The translations under genes and the position numbers were made by a program. Shown here piece after piece: positions 1 to 6,901 of a stretch of DNA of 20,701 nucleotides. Source of the stretch: JANNRA01 sp031401035 (GTDB lineage: Bacteria > Desulfobacterota > Binatia > HRBIN30 > CADEER01); contig JANNRA010000026.1 of the NCBI GenBank assembly GCA_031401035.1, positions 1 to 20,701 of the forward strand, written 5' to 3'. The stretch's first letter is position 1. The number at the start of each line of letters is the position of its first letter. A model generated the notes under the pieces. That model saw nothing but the letters and a program-made list of their open reading frames with translations, was not told where the DNA came from and searched no databases.

Positions 1-1135
1 CCCAGGCCGGCGCCGCCAGCGCGCCGACCAGGAGACAGAAGCCGGCCGAGGGCAGGTAGAGATAGCGCTCGGCGAGCGGCGCGTCGGGGATCTTCCAGAG
101 AATGGCCAGCGACGGCGCCAGCGTCAGCCCCACCCAGGCCAGCGCGAAGAGCGGCAGCGCGTCGCCGCCGGCACGCCAGCGCCAGGCGGCGACCGCCAGC
201 GCGGCGACGAACAGCGCCGCCAGGCTGAGCGACAGCGGACCGACGGCTATCTGGTCGATGTAGGCGTTGAGCGGCCAGGGCCACATCAGCTTGCCGACGT
301 AGACGCCGACCGCGGCGATGATCTCCAGCAGCGGCCGCTGCACGGGCGCGACGCCGGGCGCGGTGCCGACGAATTCGCCAAGCGCGTGGCGGCGCAGCAG
401 GACATAGACCAGTCCAGCGACGGCGACGCCGGCGTAGCCACGCAGCCAGGTACCAAGAGAGCGGCGGGCCGGCGCCAGCAGCAGGTCGCGCAAAAGTAGC
501 AGCGGGTACAGGGCGACGCCGGCCTCCTTGGCGCCGAGCGCGCCGGCGGCGGCGACGCCGCTGGCCAGGCCGCCGCGCCACGACCACGGCATGCGCCCGT
601 GCAGGACGAGGGCGGCGAGGAGGAAGGCGGTCGCCAGGACGTCGGAGCGGCCGGCGACCCAGGCCACCGACTCGCTGTGGATCGGATGGACCGCGAACAG
701 CAGCCCCGCGGCCAGCGCGCCGGCATGTCCGCCCCGCCGCTCGGCGAGGAGCTGGGCAGCCAGCGCCCACAGCAGCAGCGCGGCGGCCGCGTGCGTGAGC
801 ACCAGCGAGAGGTGAAAGACGAAGGGACGCTCGCCGCCGACGGCGCGGTCGAGCAGGTAGGACGCGATGGTCAACGGCCGGTAGTAGTCGGGGCTGAACT
901 GCGGAATGTCGCGCGGCGGGGCGAGCACCTCGGCGATGCCGCGGAAGGCGACCAGCTGCCGCTCGAGGATGATCGGATCATCCCAGACGAAGCCGTTGGC
1001 GAGGCTGTTGGCGTACGTCACCAGGGCCGCCAGGGCGACGGCCAGCGCCGCCCCCCAGGCCGGTCCCGAGCGAGCCGGCGGCGCCGCGGCAGCAGGCGGG
1101 CGCGGCGACGGGTGCGGACGCGATCGGGCGGCCAT
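1..1135 (-). CDS. TMTC/PMT-like polytopic membrane protein (GT-C glycosyltransferase-like), 3' part beyond window edge
   Basis: The frame opens at ATG 1135 and stays open to position 1, giving 378 residues with no stop. A short Ala/Pro/Arg-rich cytosolic start leads into a membrane helix at about residues 28-41. The first loop carries WDD (51-53), the place where GT-C glycosyltransferases keep their acidic catalytic residues. Further motifs resemble bacterial relatives of eukaryotic TMTC O-mannosyltransferases: YYRPLT (84-89), FAVHPIHSESVAW (147-159), AGRSD (161-165), AKEAG (202-206), RDL (216-218) and PLAERYLYLPS (353-363). Many such bacterial proteins end in TPR repeats, which would lie outside this window. 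The start is 17 nt after the M16 stop codon, so it is probably co-transcribed with the peptidase pair. The Shine-Dalgarno is weak. The family is recognised with fair certainty; the substrate is unknown. Confidence 0.8.
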   Translation of the reverse strand, partial: MAARSRPHPSPRPPAAAAPPARSGPAWGAALAVALAALVTYANSLANGFVWDDPIILERQLVAFRGIAEVLAPPRDIPQFSPDYYRPLTIASYLLDRAVGGERPFVFHLSLVLTHAAAALLLWALAAQLLAERRGGHAGALAAGLLFAVHPIHSESVAWVAGRSDVLATAFLLAALVLHGRMPWSWRGGLASGVAAAGALGAKEAGVALYPLLLLRDLLLAPARRSLGTWLRGYAGVAVAGLVYVLLRRHALGEFVGTAPGVAPVQRPLLEIIAAVGVYVGKLMWPWPLNAYIDQIAVGPLSLSLAALFVAALAVAAWRWRAGGDALPLFALAWVGLTLAPSLAILWKIPDAPLAERYLYLPSAGFCLLVGALAAPAW

Positions 1136-1152
1136 CGGGCCCCGCGACGGGC

Positions 1153-2508
1153 TCAGGGCGCGCCGGGCGGCGCGGCGGCGGGCGGCGCGATCGTGGGTTG
1201 GGCTGCGGCCGCTGCCGCGTCGGCAACGATGACCTCGATGAAGCGCTCCGGTTGCAGGTACTGGCGTGCGACGCGCTGCACGTCCTCGCGGCTCACGGCG
1301 TTGACGCGCGTGATGTACACGTCCGCGTAGTCCGTGCCGAGGCCGAAAAACCAGGTCTGGGCGATGAAGTCGGCGATCTTGGCATTGCTGTCGAGGCGCA
1401 GGGGGTAGCTGCCGGTGAGATAGCGGCGCGCCTCGTCGAGTTCCTCGACGCTGACCGGCTCGTCGCGCATGCGTTGCACCTCCTGGCGCGCGCGCGCGAT
1501 GGCGTCGCCGACCGAGGCGTTCTTGGTCTGCATGACGATTTCGAATGGCCCGGGCGATTTGCCGGCGGCGAAGACGCTCGACACCGAGTAGGCGAGCCCG
1601 GCCTGGGTGCGGATGCTGTCCATCAGCCGCGACGAAAAGCCGCCGCCACCGAGCAGGTAGTTCATCACCGCGATGGTCTCGAAGTCCGGGTTGTCGCGCG
1701 CGATGCCGAGCTGCCCCATGACGATGCCGGCCTGCGTCACCGGCCGGTCGATGCGAATCGTCTGCGCCGTGGCCTCGGCCAGGGGCGGGTAGACGAACGG
1801 CGCCTGCGGGTTTCCGCGCCAGCCGGCGAGGACGCGATCGAGGGCGGCGCGTGCCTCGCCGGGCGACAGATCGCCGACGACCACGATCGCGGCGCCGCCC
1901 GGCCCGTAGTGGCGCGCGAAGAAGTCGCGCACCGCCGGACGCGTAATGCGCGCGACGCTCTCGGCGGTTCCCTCGACCGGGTGCCCGTAGGGCGTGTCGC
2001 CGAACAGCGCGCGCTGAAAAGCCTTCTGCGCCACCGACGTCGGGTCGTCCTCGTCGTCACGGATCGACGCCAGCACCGCCTCGCGCCGGCGCGCCAACTC
2101 GTCGGCGGCGAAGGCGGGATGGAGCAGCACATCGGCGAGCAACGCCAAGCCGGTATCGAGGTCCTTGCGCAGCACCTGCAGGGCGACGATCGCGTAGTCC
2201 TGATCGGCGGAGACGCTGAGGGAGGCCCCGACGAAATCGACGGCGTCCTTGATCTCCTGCGCGCTGCGCGTCGCCGTGCCCTCGGTCAGCAGGTCGGCGG
2301 TGAGCTGAGCGAGACCGCCCTGCCCGGCCGGATCGCGCCGCGCACCGGCATCGACCACGACGCGGATCAGCACCAGCGGCAGGTTGCGCTGCTCGGAGAC
2401 TAGCAGCGCCGCGCCGCTGGTCAGCGTCTCCTGCACCACCACCGGCCCGAGCGCGCGCGCCGCAAGCGGCGACACCAGAAGGCACAACATCAATACGGCG
2501 CAGCGCAT
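1153..2508 (-). CDS. M16 family peptidase-like protein, catalytically inactive subunit
   Basis: A 451-residue exported M16-fold protein. Residues 1-20 look like a signal peptide or lipoprotein-like leader (MRCAVLMLCLLVSPLAARAL). At the position where the upstream paralogue has the HxxEH zinc site, this protein has Gln68, Ala71 and Asp72 (GLAQLTADLLTEGT), so it cannot bind zinc in the normal way. It keeps the C-terminal-domain R300/Y307 pair (SIRTQAGLAYSVSS) and the GGGGFSSRL loop (287-295), which are typical of the non-catalytic partner in M16B heterodimers. Its ATG overlaps the stop of the active paralogue by one base (TGATG), implying coupled translation and a 1:1 complex, probably periplasmic. 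The C-terminus (about 430-451) is a low-complexity Ala/Pro tail. A longer reading frame upstream of 2508 overlaps the neighbour and was not used. Confidence 0.9.
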   Translation of the reverse strand: MRCAVLMLCLLVSPLAARALGPVVVQETLTSGAALLVSEQRNLPLVLIRVVVDAGARRDPAGQGGLAQLTADLLTEGTATRSAQEIKDAVDFVGASLSVSADQDYAIVALQVLRKDLDTGLALLADVLLHPAFAADELARRREAVLASIRDDEDDPTSVAQKAFQRALFGDTPYGHPVEGTAESVARITRPAVRDFFARHYGPGGAAIVVVGDLSPGEARAALDRVLAGWRGNPQAPFVYPPLAEATAQTIRIDRPVTQAGIVMGQLGIARDNPDFETIAVMNYLLGGGGFSSRLMDSIRTQAGLAYSVSSVFAAGKSPGPFEIVMQTKNASVGDAIARARQEVQRMRDEPVSVEELDEARRYLTGSYPLRLDSNAKIADFIAQTWFFGLGTDYADVYITRVNAVSREDVQRVARQYLQPERFIEVIVADAAAAAAQPTIAPPAAAPPGAP

Positions 2509-3893
2509 CAGTGCATCGGCCCCATCGGCAGCGCTTCGGGGGCGCCCGGCCCACTCGCCACCGGGTACGGCACGAGCACCCCCGTCGTGCGGTTCTCGGG
2601 CTTGAGGTAGATGCTGGCGGCGCGCTGGACGTCCGCGGCGCCGACGCCGCGTACGGCGGGCAGGTACTCGTCGATGCGCCGCCAATCGCCGGCAACTTCG
2701 TACTGACCGAGCAGCATGGCTTGGTAGAACAGTGAATCCTGCGCGAAGACGAAGCTCGCCTCGATGCCGTTGCGCGCCTTCTCCATCTCGCGCGCGCTGG
2801 GCGGCTCCTGGCGCAGGCGCTCGATCTGGCGCCCCAGCGCCACTTCGGCGTCAGCCACCGCGATGCCGGGCAGGGGCTGCACGTAGAGGGTGAAGAGGCC
2901 GGGATCGATGGAGGTGTAATCGTAGCTGGCGCCGGCGGCGCGGGCGACGCGCTGGCGGTAGACGAGTTCGTGGTGCAGGCGGGCGCTCTCTCCGCCGGCG
3001 AGAATAGTGGCGAGCACTTCGAGAGCGGCGGCGTCGGGGCTGGTCAGGTTCGGCGTGTGGTGCGCCATCGCAACGAAGGGCAGTTGCGCCTCGCGCTTCA
3101 GGTCGACGCGGCGGGCGCCGCGCTGCGGCGGCTCGATAGCGCGCACCCGCGGCGGTGCCTCACCGCGCGGGATGGCGGCGAATGCGTCGGCGATGCGCGC
3201 CGTCAGTGCGGTGCTGTCGAAGTCGCCGACGGCGACGATGAAGGCGTTGTTGGGCGCGTAGTACAGGCGATGGAAGGCGAGCACGTCGTCGAGCGTCGTC
3301 TGCGCGATATCCGACATCCAGCCGATGATCGGAAACTCGTACGGGTGGGCGGTATAGGCGGTCGTGGTCAGCTGCTCGAAGAGCGCGCCGATCGGATTGT
3401 TGTCGACGCGCAGGCGGCGCTCCTCCATGATGACGTCGCGTTCCGGCAGGAACTGTTCGTTGGTGACCTTCAGATTGGCGAGGCGGTCGGCCTCGAGGTC
3501 GACGACGACGCCGACCCGGTCGCTCGCCAGCGTCGCGAAGTAGGTCGTGTTGTCCTGCGAGGTGAAGGCGTTGGTGCGGCCGCCGTTGAGCTGGATGATG
3601 CGGCTGTACGCCTCCGGCCCGACTGTCTCTGTGCCCTTGAACATCACGTGCTCGAGGATGTGCGACAGGCCGGTGTGCCCGAGCGCTTCGTTGCGCGAAC
3701 CGACCCGGTAGTACAGTTGGAAGACCACCACCGGGGCCTTGTGATCCTCGAGCAGGATCAGCTCGAGACCATTGGGCAACGTCGCCTCGACCACCCGCTC
3801 GGCGTAGGACAGCGCCGACACCGGCGCCACCAGCAGAACCGCCGCGAGCGCCGCCGTCATAGCGCGTCGCGCGCACGATCCGAGGCTCCACAT
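2508..3893 (-). CDS. M16 family zinc metallopeptidase (active subunit)
   Basis: A 461-residue protein with an inverted zinc-binding motif H78-x-x-E81-H82 in GLSHILEHVMFKGT. The distal glutamate is at 157/158 in the MEERR motif, giving the HxxEH-X(74-75)-E spacing of pitrilysin, MPP and PqqL-type enzymes. FTSQDNTTYF (110-119) is the usual substrate-strand region. Length and two-domain layout fit the M16B class. A hydrophobic leader at about residues 12-28 suggests export. ATG 3893 has no visible Shine-Dalgarno; ATG 3860 (residue 12) is an alternative that also begins a good signal peptide. The gene leads a minus-strand operon with the inactive paralogue and a TMTC-like protein. It probably degrades or processes peptides as the catalytic half of a heterodimer; the substrate cannot be told from sequence. 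Confidence 0.93.
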   Translation of the reverse strand: MWSLGSCARRAMTAALAAVLLVAPVSALSYAERVVEATLPNGLELILLEDHKAPVVVFQLYYRVGSRNEALGHTGLSHILEHVMFKGTETVGPEAYSRIIQLNGGRTNAFTSQDNTTYFATLASDRVGVVVDLEADRLANLKVTNEQFLPERDVIMEERRLRVDNNPIGALFEQLTTTAYTAHPYEFPIIGWMSDIAQTTLDDVLAFHRLYYAPNNAFIVAVGDFDSTALTARIADAFAAIPRGEAPPRVRAIEPPQRGARRVDLKREAQLPFVAMAHHTPNLTSPDAAALEVLATILAGGESARLHHELVYRQRVARAAGASYDYTSIDPGLFTLYVQPLPGIAVADAEVALGRQIERLRQEPPSAREMEKARNGIEASFVFAQDSLFYQAMLLGQYEVAGDWRRIDEYLPAVRGVGAADVQRAASIYLKPENRTTGVLVPYPVASGPGAPEALPMGPMH

Positions 3894-3903
3894 ACGATGT
3901 CCG

Positions 3904-3931
3904 CGCTAACAGCGGGGTGTGGGAGGGTCAA
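3904..3931 (-). promoter_or_regulatory. candidate promoter of the M16 operon
   Basis: On the minus strand TTGACC (3931-3926) is followed after 16 nt by TTAGCG (3909-3904). The -35 match is good and the -10 match is poor. Transcription would begin only a few bases before ATG 3893, which fits the lack of a ribosome binding site there (a possibly leaderless start). This is inference only. Confidence 0.25.
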
Positions 3932-3941
3932 GCTGGAGGCG

Positions 3942-3953
3942 GCGTTGCAACGC
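3942..3953. promoter_or_regulatory. 12-bp perfect palindrome between divergent M16 operon and tRNA-Ser
   Basis: GCGTTGCAACGC is a perfect 12-bp inverted repeat with no spacer. It lies about 50 bp upstream of the M16 start and about 47 bp upstream of tRNA-Ser. It overlaps a weak plus-strand promoter-like pair, TTGCAA (3945-3950) and TAAGGA (3968-3973), spaced 17 nt. It could be an operator or simply chance in GC-rich DNA. Confidence 0.25.
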
Positions 3954-4000
3954 TGCGGCGCATCGCGTAAGGACTCGATCGGCGAGGCAGACCGGCATAC

Positions 4001-4088
4001 GGAGCGGTGGCCGAGTGGTCTAAGGCGCACGCCTGCTAAGTGTGTGTACTCCAAAAGGGTACCGCGGGTTCAAATCCCGCCCGCTCCG
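4001..4088 (+). tRNA. tRNA-Ser(GCU)
   Basis: An 88-nt type II tRNA. The acceptor stem GGAGCGG (4001-4007) pairs with CCGCTCC (4081-4087), with discriminator G4088. The D-arm contains GGCCGAGTGGTC. The anticodon stem CACGC/GTGTG (4028-4032 with 4040-4044) encloses the loop CTGCTAA, with anticodon GCT at 4035-4037, which reads AGC/AGU serine codons. A long variable arm is built on GTAC (4046-4049) pairing with GTAC (4059-4062), with an AAAA loop. The T-arm GCGGG-TTCAAAT-CCCGC spans 4064-4080. The 3' CCA is not encoded. It diverges from the M16 operon and lies 77 nt upstream of the alpha/beta hydrolase. Confidence 0.97.
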
Positions 4089-4126
4089 CTCCCCTGCCTC
4101 GCCCGCGCTGCGTTCGCCGGGGCTGG

Positions 4127-4145
4127 CCGCGCATGCTACGCGCGG
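4127..4145 (+). other. GC hairpin downstream of tRNA-Ser
   Basis: CCGCGC (4127-4132) pairs perfectly with GCGCGG (4140-4145) around a 7-nt loop. No T-tract follows, so it is not a classical intrinsic terminator. It lies between the tRNA 3' end and the Shine-Dalgarno of the next gene. It may help tRNA 3' processing or attenuate read-through, or it may have no function. Confidence 0.25.
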
Positions 4146-4165
4146 GGGCTCGGAGGTGAGCGTCG

Positions 4166-5050
4166 ATGACTGAGTTCCGTCGCGGCGAGGTGCGCGCCAA
4201 CGGCATCCGTTTTGCCACGTTGGAGGCCGGCGATGGCCCGCTGGTGCTGTGCCTGCACGGCTTCCCGGACCACGCACGCTCCTTCCGGCATCAGTTGCCG
4301 GCGTTGGCGCGGGCCGGTTTTCGCGCCGTCGCCCCGTTCATGCGCGGCTACGCGCCCTCGGAGGTGCCCGCCGACGGCCCCTACCAGAGTGCGGCGCTGG
4401 CGAAGGACGGAGCGGCGTTGATCGACGCGCTCGGCTACCGCGAGGCGGTGGTATTCGGGCACGACTGGGGTGCGGTGGCGGCCTACGGCGTCGCGATCGC
4501 CGCACCGGAACGCGTGACGCGGCTGATCACCGCGGCGGTGCCGCACGGCCCGGCGCTGCCGGCGGCCTTTCTGTCCAGCTACGACCAGCAGCGTCGCTCC
4601 TGGTACATGTTCTTCTTTCAGTCCCCGCTGGCGGAGATGGCGGTGGCGCACGACGACTTCCGCTTCCTCGAGCGGCTGTGGGCCGACTGGTCGCCGGGCT
4701 GGGCACTGCCGGCCGACGAGTTGGCGGCCCTGAAGGACACCTTCCGTCAGCCCGGTGTCGTCGCCGCGGCGCTCGCCTACTATCGCCAGACCTTCGATGC
4801 GCAAAGCCAGCGGCCCGAGCTGGCCGAACTGCAGCAGCGGCTGCTGTCCGACCCGATCACCGTGCCGACGCTCTACCTGCATGGCAGGCGCGACGGCTGT
4901 ATCGGCGTCGAGTTGCTCGACGGGATGGCGAGCCTCTTTCCGGGCGGCCTCGAAACACTCCTGGTGCCGGACGCCGGCCACTTCCTCCACCAGGAGCGTC
5001 CCGACCTGGTCAATGCCAAGCTGTTGGAGTTCCTCGCCCCGCTTCGCTAG
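4166..5050 (+). CDS. alpha/beta hydrolase, epoxide hydrolase-like
   Basis: A 294-residue soluble alpha/beta-hydrolase. The oxyanion-hole motif HGFP is at 31-34. The nucleophile elbow GHDWGA (98-103) has Asp100 rather than Ser as nucleophile. The acid is probably Asp243 in HGRRDG, and the base is His272 in DAGHFLHQERP. Tyr147 (SWYMFFFQ) and Tyr205/206 (AYYRQTF) sit in the lid region where epoxide hydrolases place the two tyrosines that polarise the epoxide. An Asp nucleophile plus lid tyrosines favours epoxide hydrolase over esterase; haloalkane or fluoroacetate dehalogenase is a weaker alternative. The start is fixed by GGAGGTG at 4152-4158, 7 nt before ATG. The thiolase follows 49 nt downstream on the same strand. 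The natural substrate is unknown. Confidence 0.87.
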   Translation: MTEFRRGEVRANGIRFATLEAGDGPLVLCLHGFPDHARSFRHQLPALARAGFRAVAPFMRGYAPSEVPADGPYQSAALAKDGAALIDALGYREAVVFGHDWGAVAAYGVAIAAPERVTRLITAAVPHGPALPAAFLSSYDQQRRSWYMFFFQSPLAEMAVAHDDFRFLERLWADWSPGWALPADELAALKDTFRQPGVVAAALAYYRQTFDAQSQRPELAELQQRLLSDPITVPTLYLHGRRDGCIGVELLDGMASLFPGGLETLLVPDAGHFLHQERPDLVNAKLLEFLAPLR

Positions 5051-5099
5051 ACGGGCGATCTTTTCTTGACCGCCGGGCTGGCACCGGCAGGAGAGCGCG

Positions 5100-6326
5100 A
5101 TGGGCAACGAGCGAGAGGCAGTCCTGGTCGGCTATGCGCGGACCCCGTTTGGCAAGGCCGACGCCCAGCGCGGCTGGTTCCGCGCCGTGCGCTCAGACGA
5201 CCTGGCGGTCATCGTCCTCGACGCGGTCCTGCAGCGCACCGGCGTCGCGGCCGGCGACGTCGACGGCGTCATCCTCGGCGCCGTCGAGATGATGGGCGAG
5301 CAGGCCCATCCCGGCACGGCGGTGCCGTTCCTTGCCGGGTTTCCCCCGCACGTCACCGGGCTCAGCGTCGAGCGCGCCTGCACCACCGCGATGATGTCGG
5401 TGCACATCGCCGCGATGAGCGTACAGTGCGGGCTCGGCGAGGTGTACATTGCCGGCGGGCTCGACAGCATGACCCACTTCCGCATCCCGATGATCAAGGA
5501 CGGGATGGACATGGACGCCATCATCAAGGAGGGCGGCCATATGTTGGCCGCGATGAACCCGAATCCGAAGATGATGGCGCGCATCAACCCGATCGAGCTC
5601 AACGGCGGACAGGGCGCCGAACTCCTCTGCGACCGCTACGGCATCACGCGTCGGGAACTCGACGCCTGGGCGCTGCTCAGCCATCAGCGCGCCGTGGCCG
5701 CCCAGGCGGCCGGGCGCTTCGCAGACGAGATCGTGGCGGTGGAGGGGGTGACACCCGAGGGCGAGCGCCGCCTCTTCGACCGGGATCAGGGTCCGCGCGC
5801 CGATACCACGCTCGAGCGCATCGCCGCGCTGCAGCCGGTCTACCGCACCGACGGCAAGATCACGGCGGCTGCGGCTTCCGGGCAGGCCGACGGCGCCGCC
5901 GTCTGCATGGTCATGTCGCGGCGCGAGGCGGCGCGGCGCGGCCTGGCGCCACTGGCGACCATCCACACGATCGCCAGTGGGGCCTGCGATCCGCGCGACC
6001 TGATCTACTCGGCCATCCCCGCCACGCACCGGGCGTTCGAGCGCTCGGGACTCGGCATGGCGGACATGGAGGTGGTCGAGATCAACGAGGCGTTTGCCTG
6101 CGCGCCGATCGCGCTGCTGCGCGAGTTCGGCATGGGCGATGACGGCGCGGCGAGGATCAACGTCAACGGCGGGGCCTGCGCGCTCGGTCATCCGGTCGGC
6201 GCCTCGGGTGCGCGCCTGGTCGGCACCCTGGCGCTCGAGATGCGTCGCCGCAGTTCGCGCTACGGACTGGCCACCATCTGCGGCGGCATGGGCCAAGGAG
6301 CGGCAACGATCCTGTCGCGGGAGTAG
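5100..6326 (+). CDS. thiolase family protein (acetyl-CoA acetyltransferase-like)
   Basis: A 408-residue thiolase-superfamily enzyme, the usual length. Nucleophilic Cys94 is in VERACTTAMMS, the NEAF motif is at 329-332, GHP with catalytic His364 is at 363-365, and the second catalytic cysteine Cys394 is in CGGMGQG (394-400). All residues needed for Claisen condensation or thiolysis of acyl-CoA are therefore present. The segment usually read as NASGxNDGAA is SGQADGAA here (260-267), a variation that suggests a less-studied subgroup rather than standard PhaA or FadA. AGGAG at 5089-5093 sits 6 nt before ATG. It shares direction with the alpha/beta hydrolase and may form a small acyl-CoA or lipid-catabolism unit with it. 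It converges on rplQ. Substrate chain length cannot be judged. Confidence 0.92.
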   Translation: MGNEREAVLVGYARTPFGKADAQRGWFRAVRSDDLAVIVLDAVLQRTGVAAGDVDGVILGAVEMMGEQAHPGTAVPFLAGFPPHVTGLSVERACTTAMMSVHIAAMSVQCGLGEVYIAGGLDSMTHFRIPMIKDGMDMDAIIKEGGHMLAAMNPNPKMMARINPIELNGGQGAELLCDRYGITRRELDAWALLSHQRAVAAQAAGRFADEIVAVEGVTPEGERRLFDRDQGPRADTTLERIAALQPVYRTDGKITAAAASGQADGAAVCMVMSRREAARRGLAPLATIHTIASGACDPRDLIYSAIPATHRAFERSGLGMADMEVVEINEAFACAPIALLREFGMGDDGAARINVNGGACALGHPVGASGARLVGTLALEMRRRSSRYGLATICGGMGQGAATILSRE

Positions 6327-6379
6327 GGACGCCAGGGCGGAGGCACCCGGCTCAGGGCCTCGCCTCAGCCGCAGCGGCG

Positions 6380-6403
6380 GCCGCCGGTCGTCAGACCGGC
6401 GGC
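6380..6403. terminator. perfect 10-bp hairpin on the rplQ stop codon, candidate bidirectional terminator
   Basis: GCCGCCGGTC (6380-6389) and GACCGGCGGC (6394-6403) are exact reverse complements around a 4-nt loop. The loop contains the rplQ stop codon (6391-6393). The hairpin sits between the convergent thiolase and ribosomal operon, where both transcripts should end. Neither strand has a T-tract after it, so a U-independent or Rho-assisted end, or simply a protective 3' stem, is the likely reading. Confidence 0.5.
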
Positions 6404-6849
6404 ATGGCGGCCTTGGAGGCTGCTTCGTCCTTCTTCTGCTCAGTGCGGCGCCGACGTTCCTTCTTCTTCTCGGCCTCCGAGCGGGCACGGTCGCCCCGCT
6501 CGACCAGTTCGATCATCGACATCGCGGCGTTGTCACCGTGCCGGATTCCGAGCTTGGTGATGCGCGTGTAGCCGCCTGGGCGGGTCAGGAACCGAGGCGC
6601 GATCTCGTCAAACAACTTCTTGACGACCCCGTGCCCGACCACAAACGACGCCGCCTGCCGGCGGGCGTGCAGTGTGTTGCGCTTGCCGAGCGTGATCATG
6701 CGATCCACCCAGCGGCGCATCTCCTTGGCCTTGGCATCGGTCGTCTCGATGTGCTCGTGCTTGAACAGCGAGGTGACTAGGTTGCGAAGCAGCGCGCGGC
6801 GGTGCTCGCCCGTGCGGTTCAGCTTTCGTCCGGCTTTCAGATGTCGCAT
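6391..6849 (-). CDS. rplQ: 50S ribosomal protein L17
   Basis: A 152-residue L17, last gene of the alpha segment. The N-terminal core is typical: MRHLKAGRKLNRTGEHRRAL, then LFKHEHIETTDAKAKE and RPGGYTRI. Beyond about residue 118 it carries a charged Lys/Glu/Arg-rich extension (EKKKERRRR, EQKKDE) ending in AAMPPV, longer than the roughly 120-130 residues of many L17 proteins. A modest Shine-Dalgarno AGGG lies 8 nt before the ATG. L17 binds 23S rRNA near the peptide exit tunnel. It follows rpoA after a 52-nt spacer that contains a palindromic repeat, and a strong hairpin lies on its stop codon. Confidence 0.97.
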   Translation of the reverse strand: MRHLKAGRKLNRTGEHRRALLRNLVTSLFKHEHIETTDAKAKEMRRWVDRMITLGKRNTLHARRQAASFVVGHGVVKKLFDEIAPRFLTRPGGYTRITKLGIRHGDNAAMSMIELVERGDRARSEAEKKKERRRRTEQKKDEAASKAAMPPV

Positions 6850-6865
6850 GGCGTTGGCCCTATGA

Positions 6866-6897
6866 TCCCCTCACCCAACCCTCTCCCGAAGGGAGAG
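6866..6897. repeat. REP-like palindromic repeat in the rpoA-rplQ spacer
   Basis: A polypyrimidine lead (TCCCCTCACCCAACC) is followed by CTCTCCC (6881-6887), a GAA loop and GGGAGAG (6891-6897), a perfect 7-bp stem. Elements reading CCCTCACCC...CTCTCCC...GGGAGAG are, from memory, a widely dispersed intergenic repeat type in many proteobacterial genomes. It starts 4 nt after the rpoA stop and ends 16 nt before the rplQ ATG on the minus strand, inside an otherwise tight operon. Confidence 0.55.
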
Positions 6898-6901
6898 AAG
6901 C

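Noticed and set aside
978..1226. 82-codon minus-strand frame across the M16/TMTC boundary
   Set aside because: It is an out-of-frame shadow of two real genes, with Pro/Arg-rich noise.
4001..4088. Protein frames running through the tRNA (products containing GLRRTPAKCVYSKR)
   Set aside because: This is the well-known artefact of translating a tRNA-Ser gene. The cloverleaf is complete and the frames have no other support.
4089..4165. Intrinsic terminator after tRNA-Ser
   Set aside because: A 6-bp hairpin exists, but there is no T-tract, so it is listed only as a weak hairpin, not a terminator.
1198..4169. Long plus-strand open frames (1198-2403 and 2970-4169) opposite the M16 genes
   Set aside because: They are antisense shadows of GC-rich coding sequence. 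Their products have no recognisable domain, while the minus strand encodes clear M16 proteins.
5066..6142. 358-codon plus-strand frame overlapping the thiolase
   Set aside because: It is a +1 shadow. The product is Arg/Gly-rich low complexity, and the overlapping frame has all thiolase motifs.
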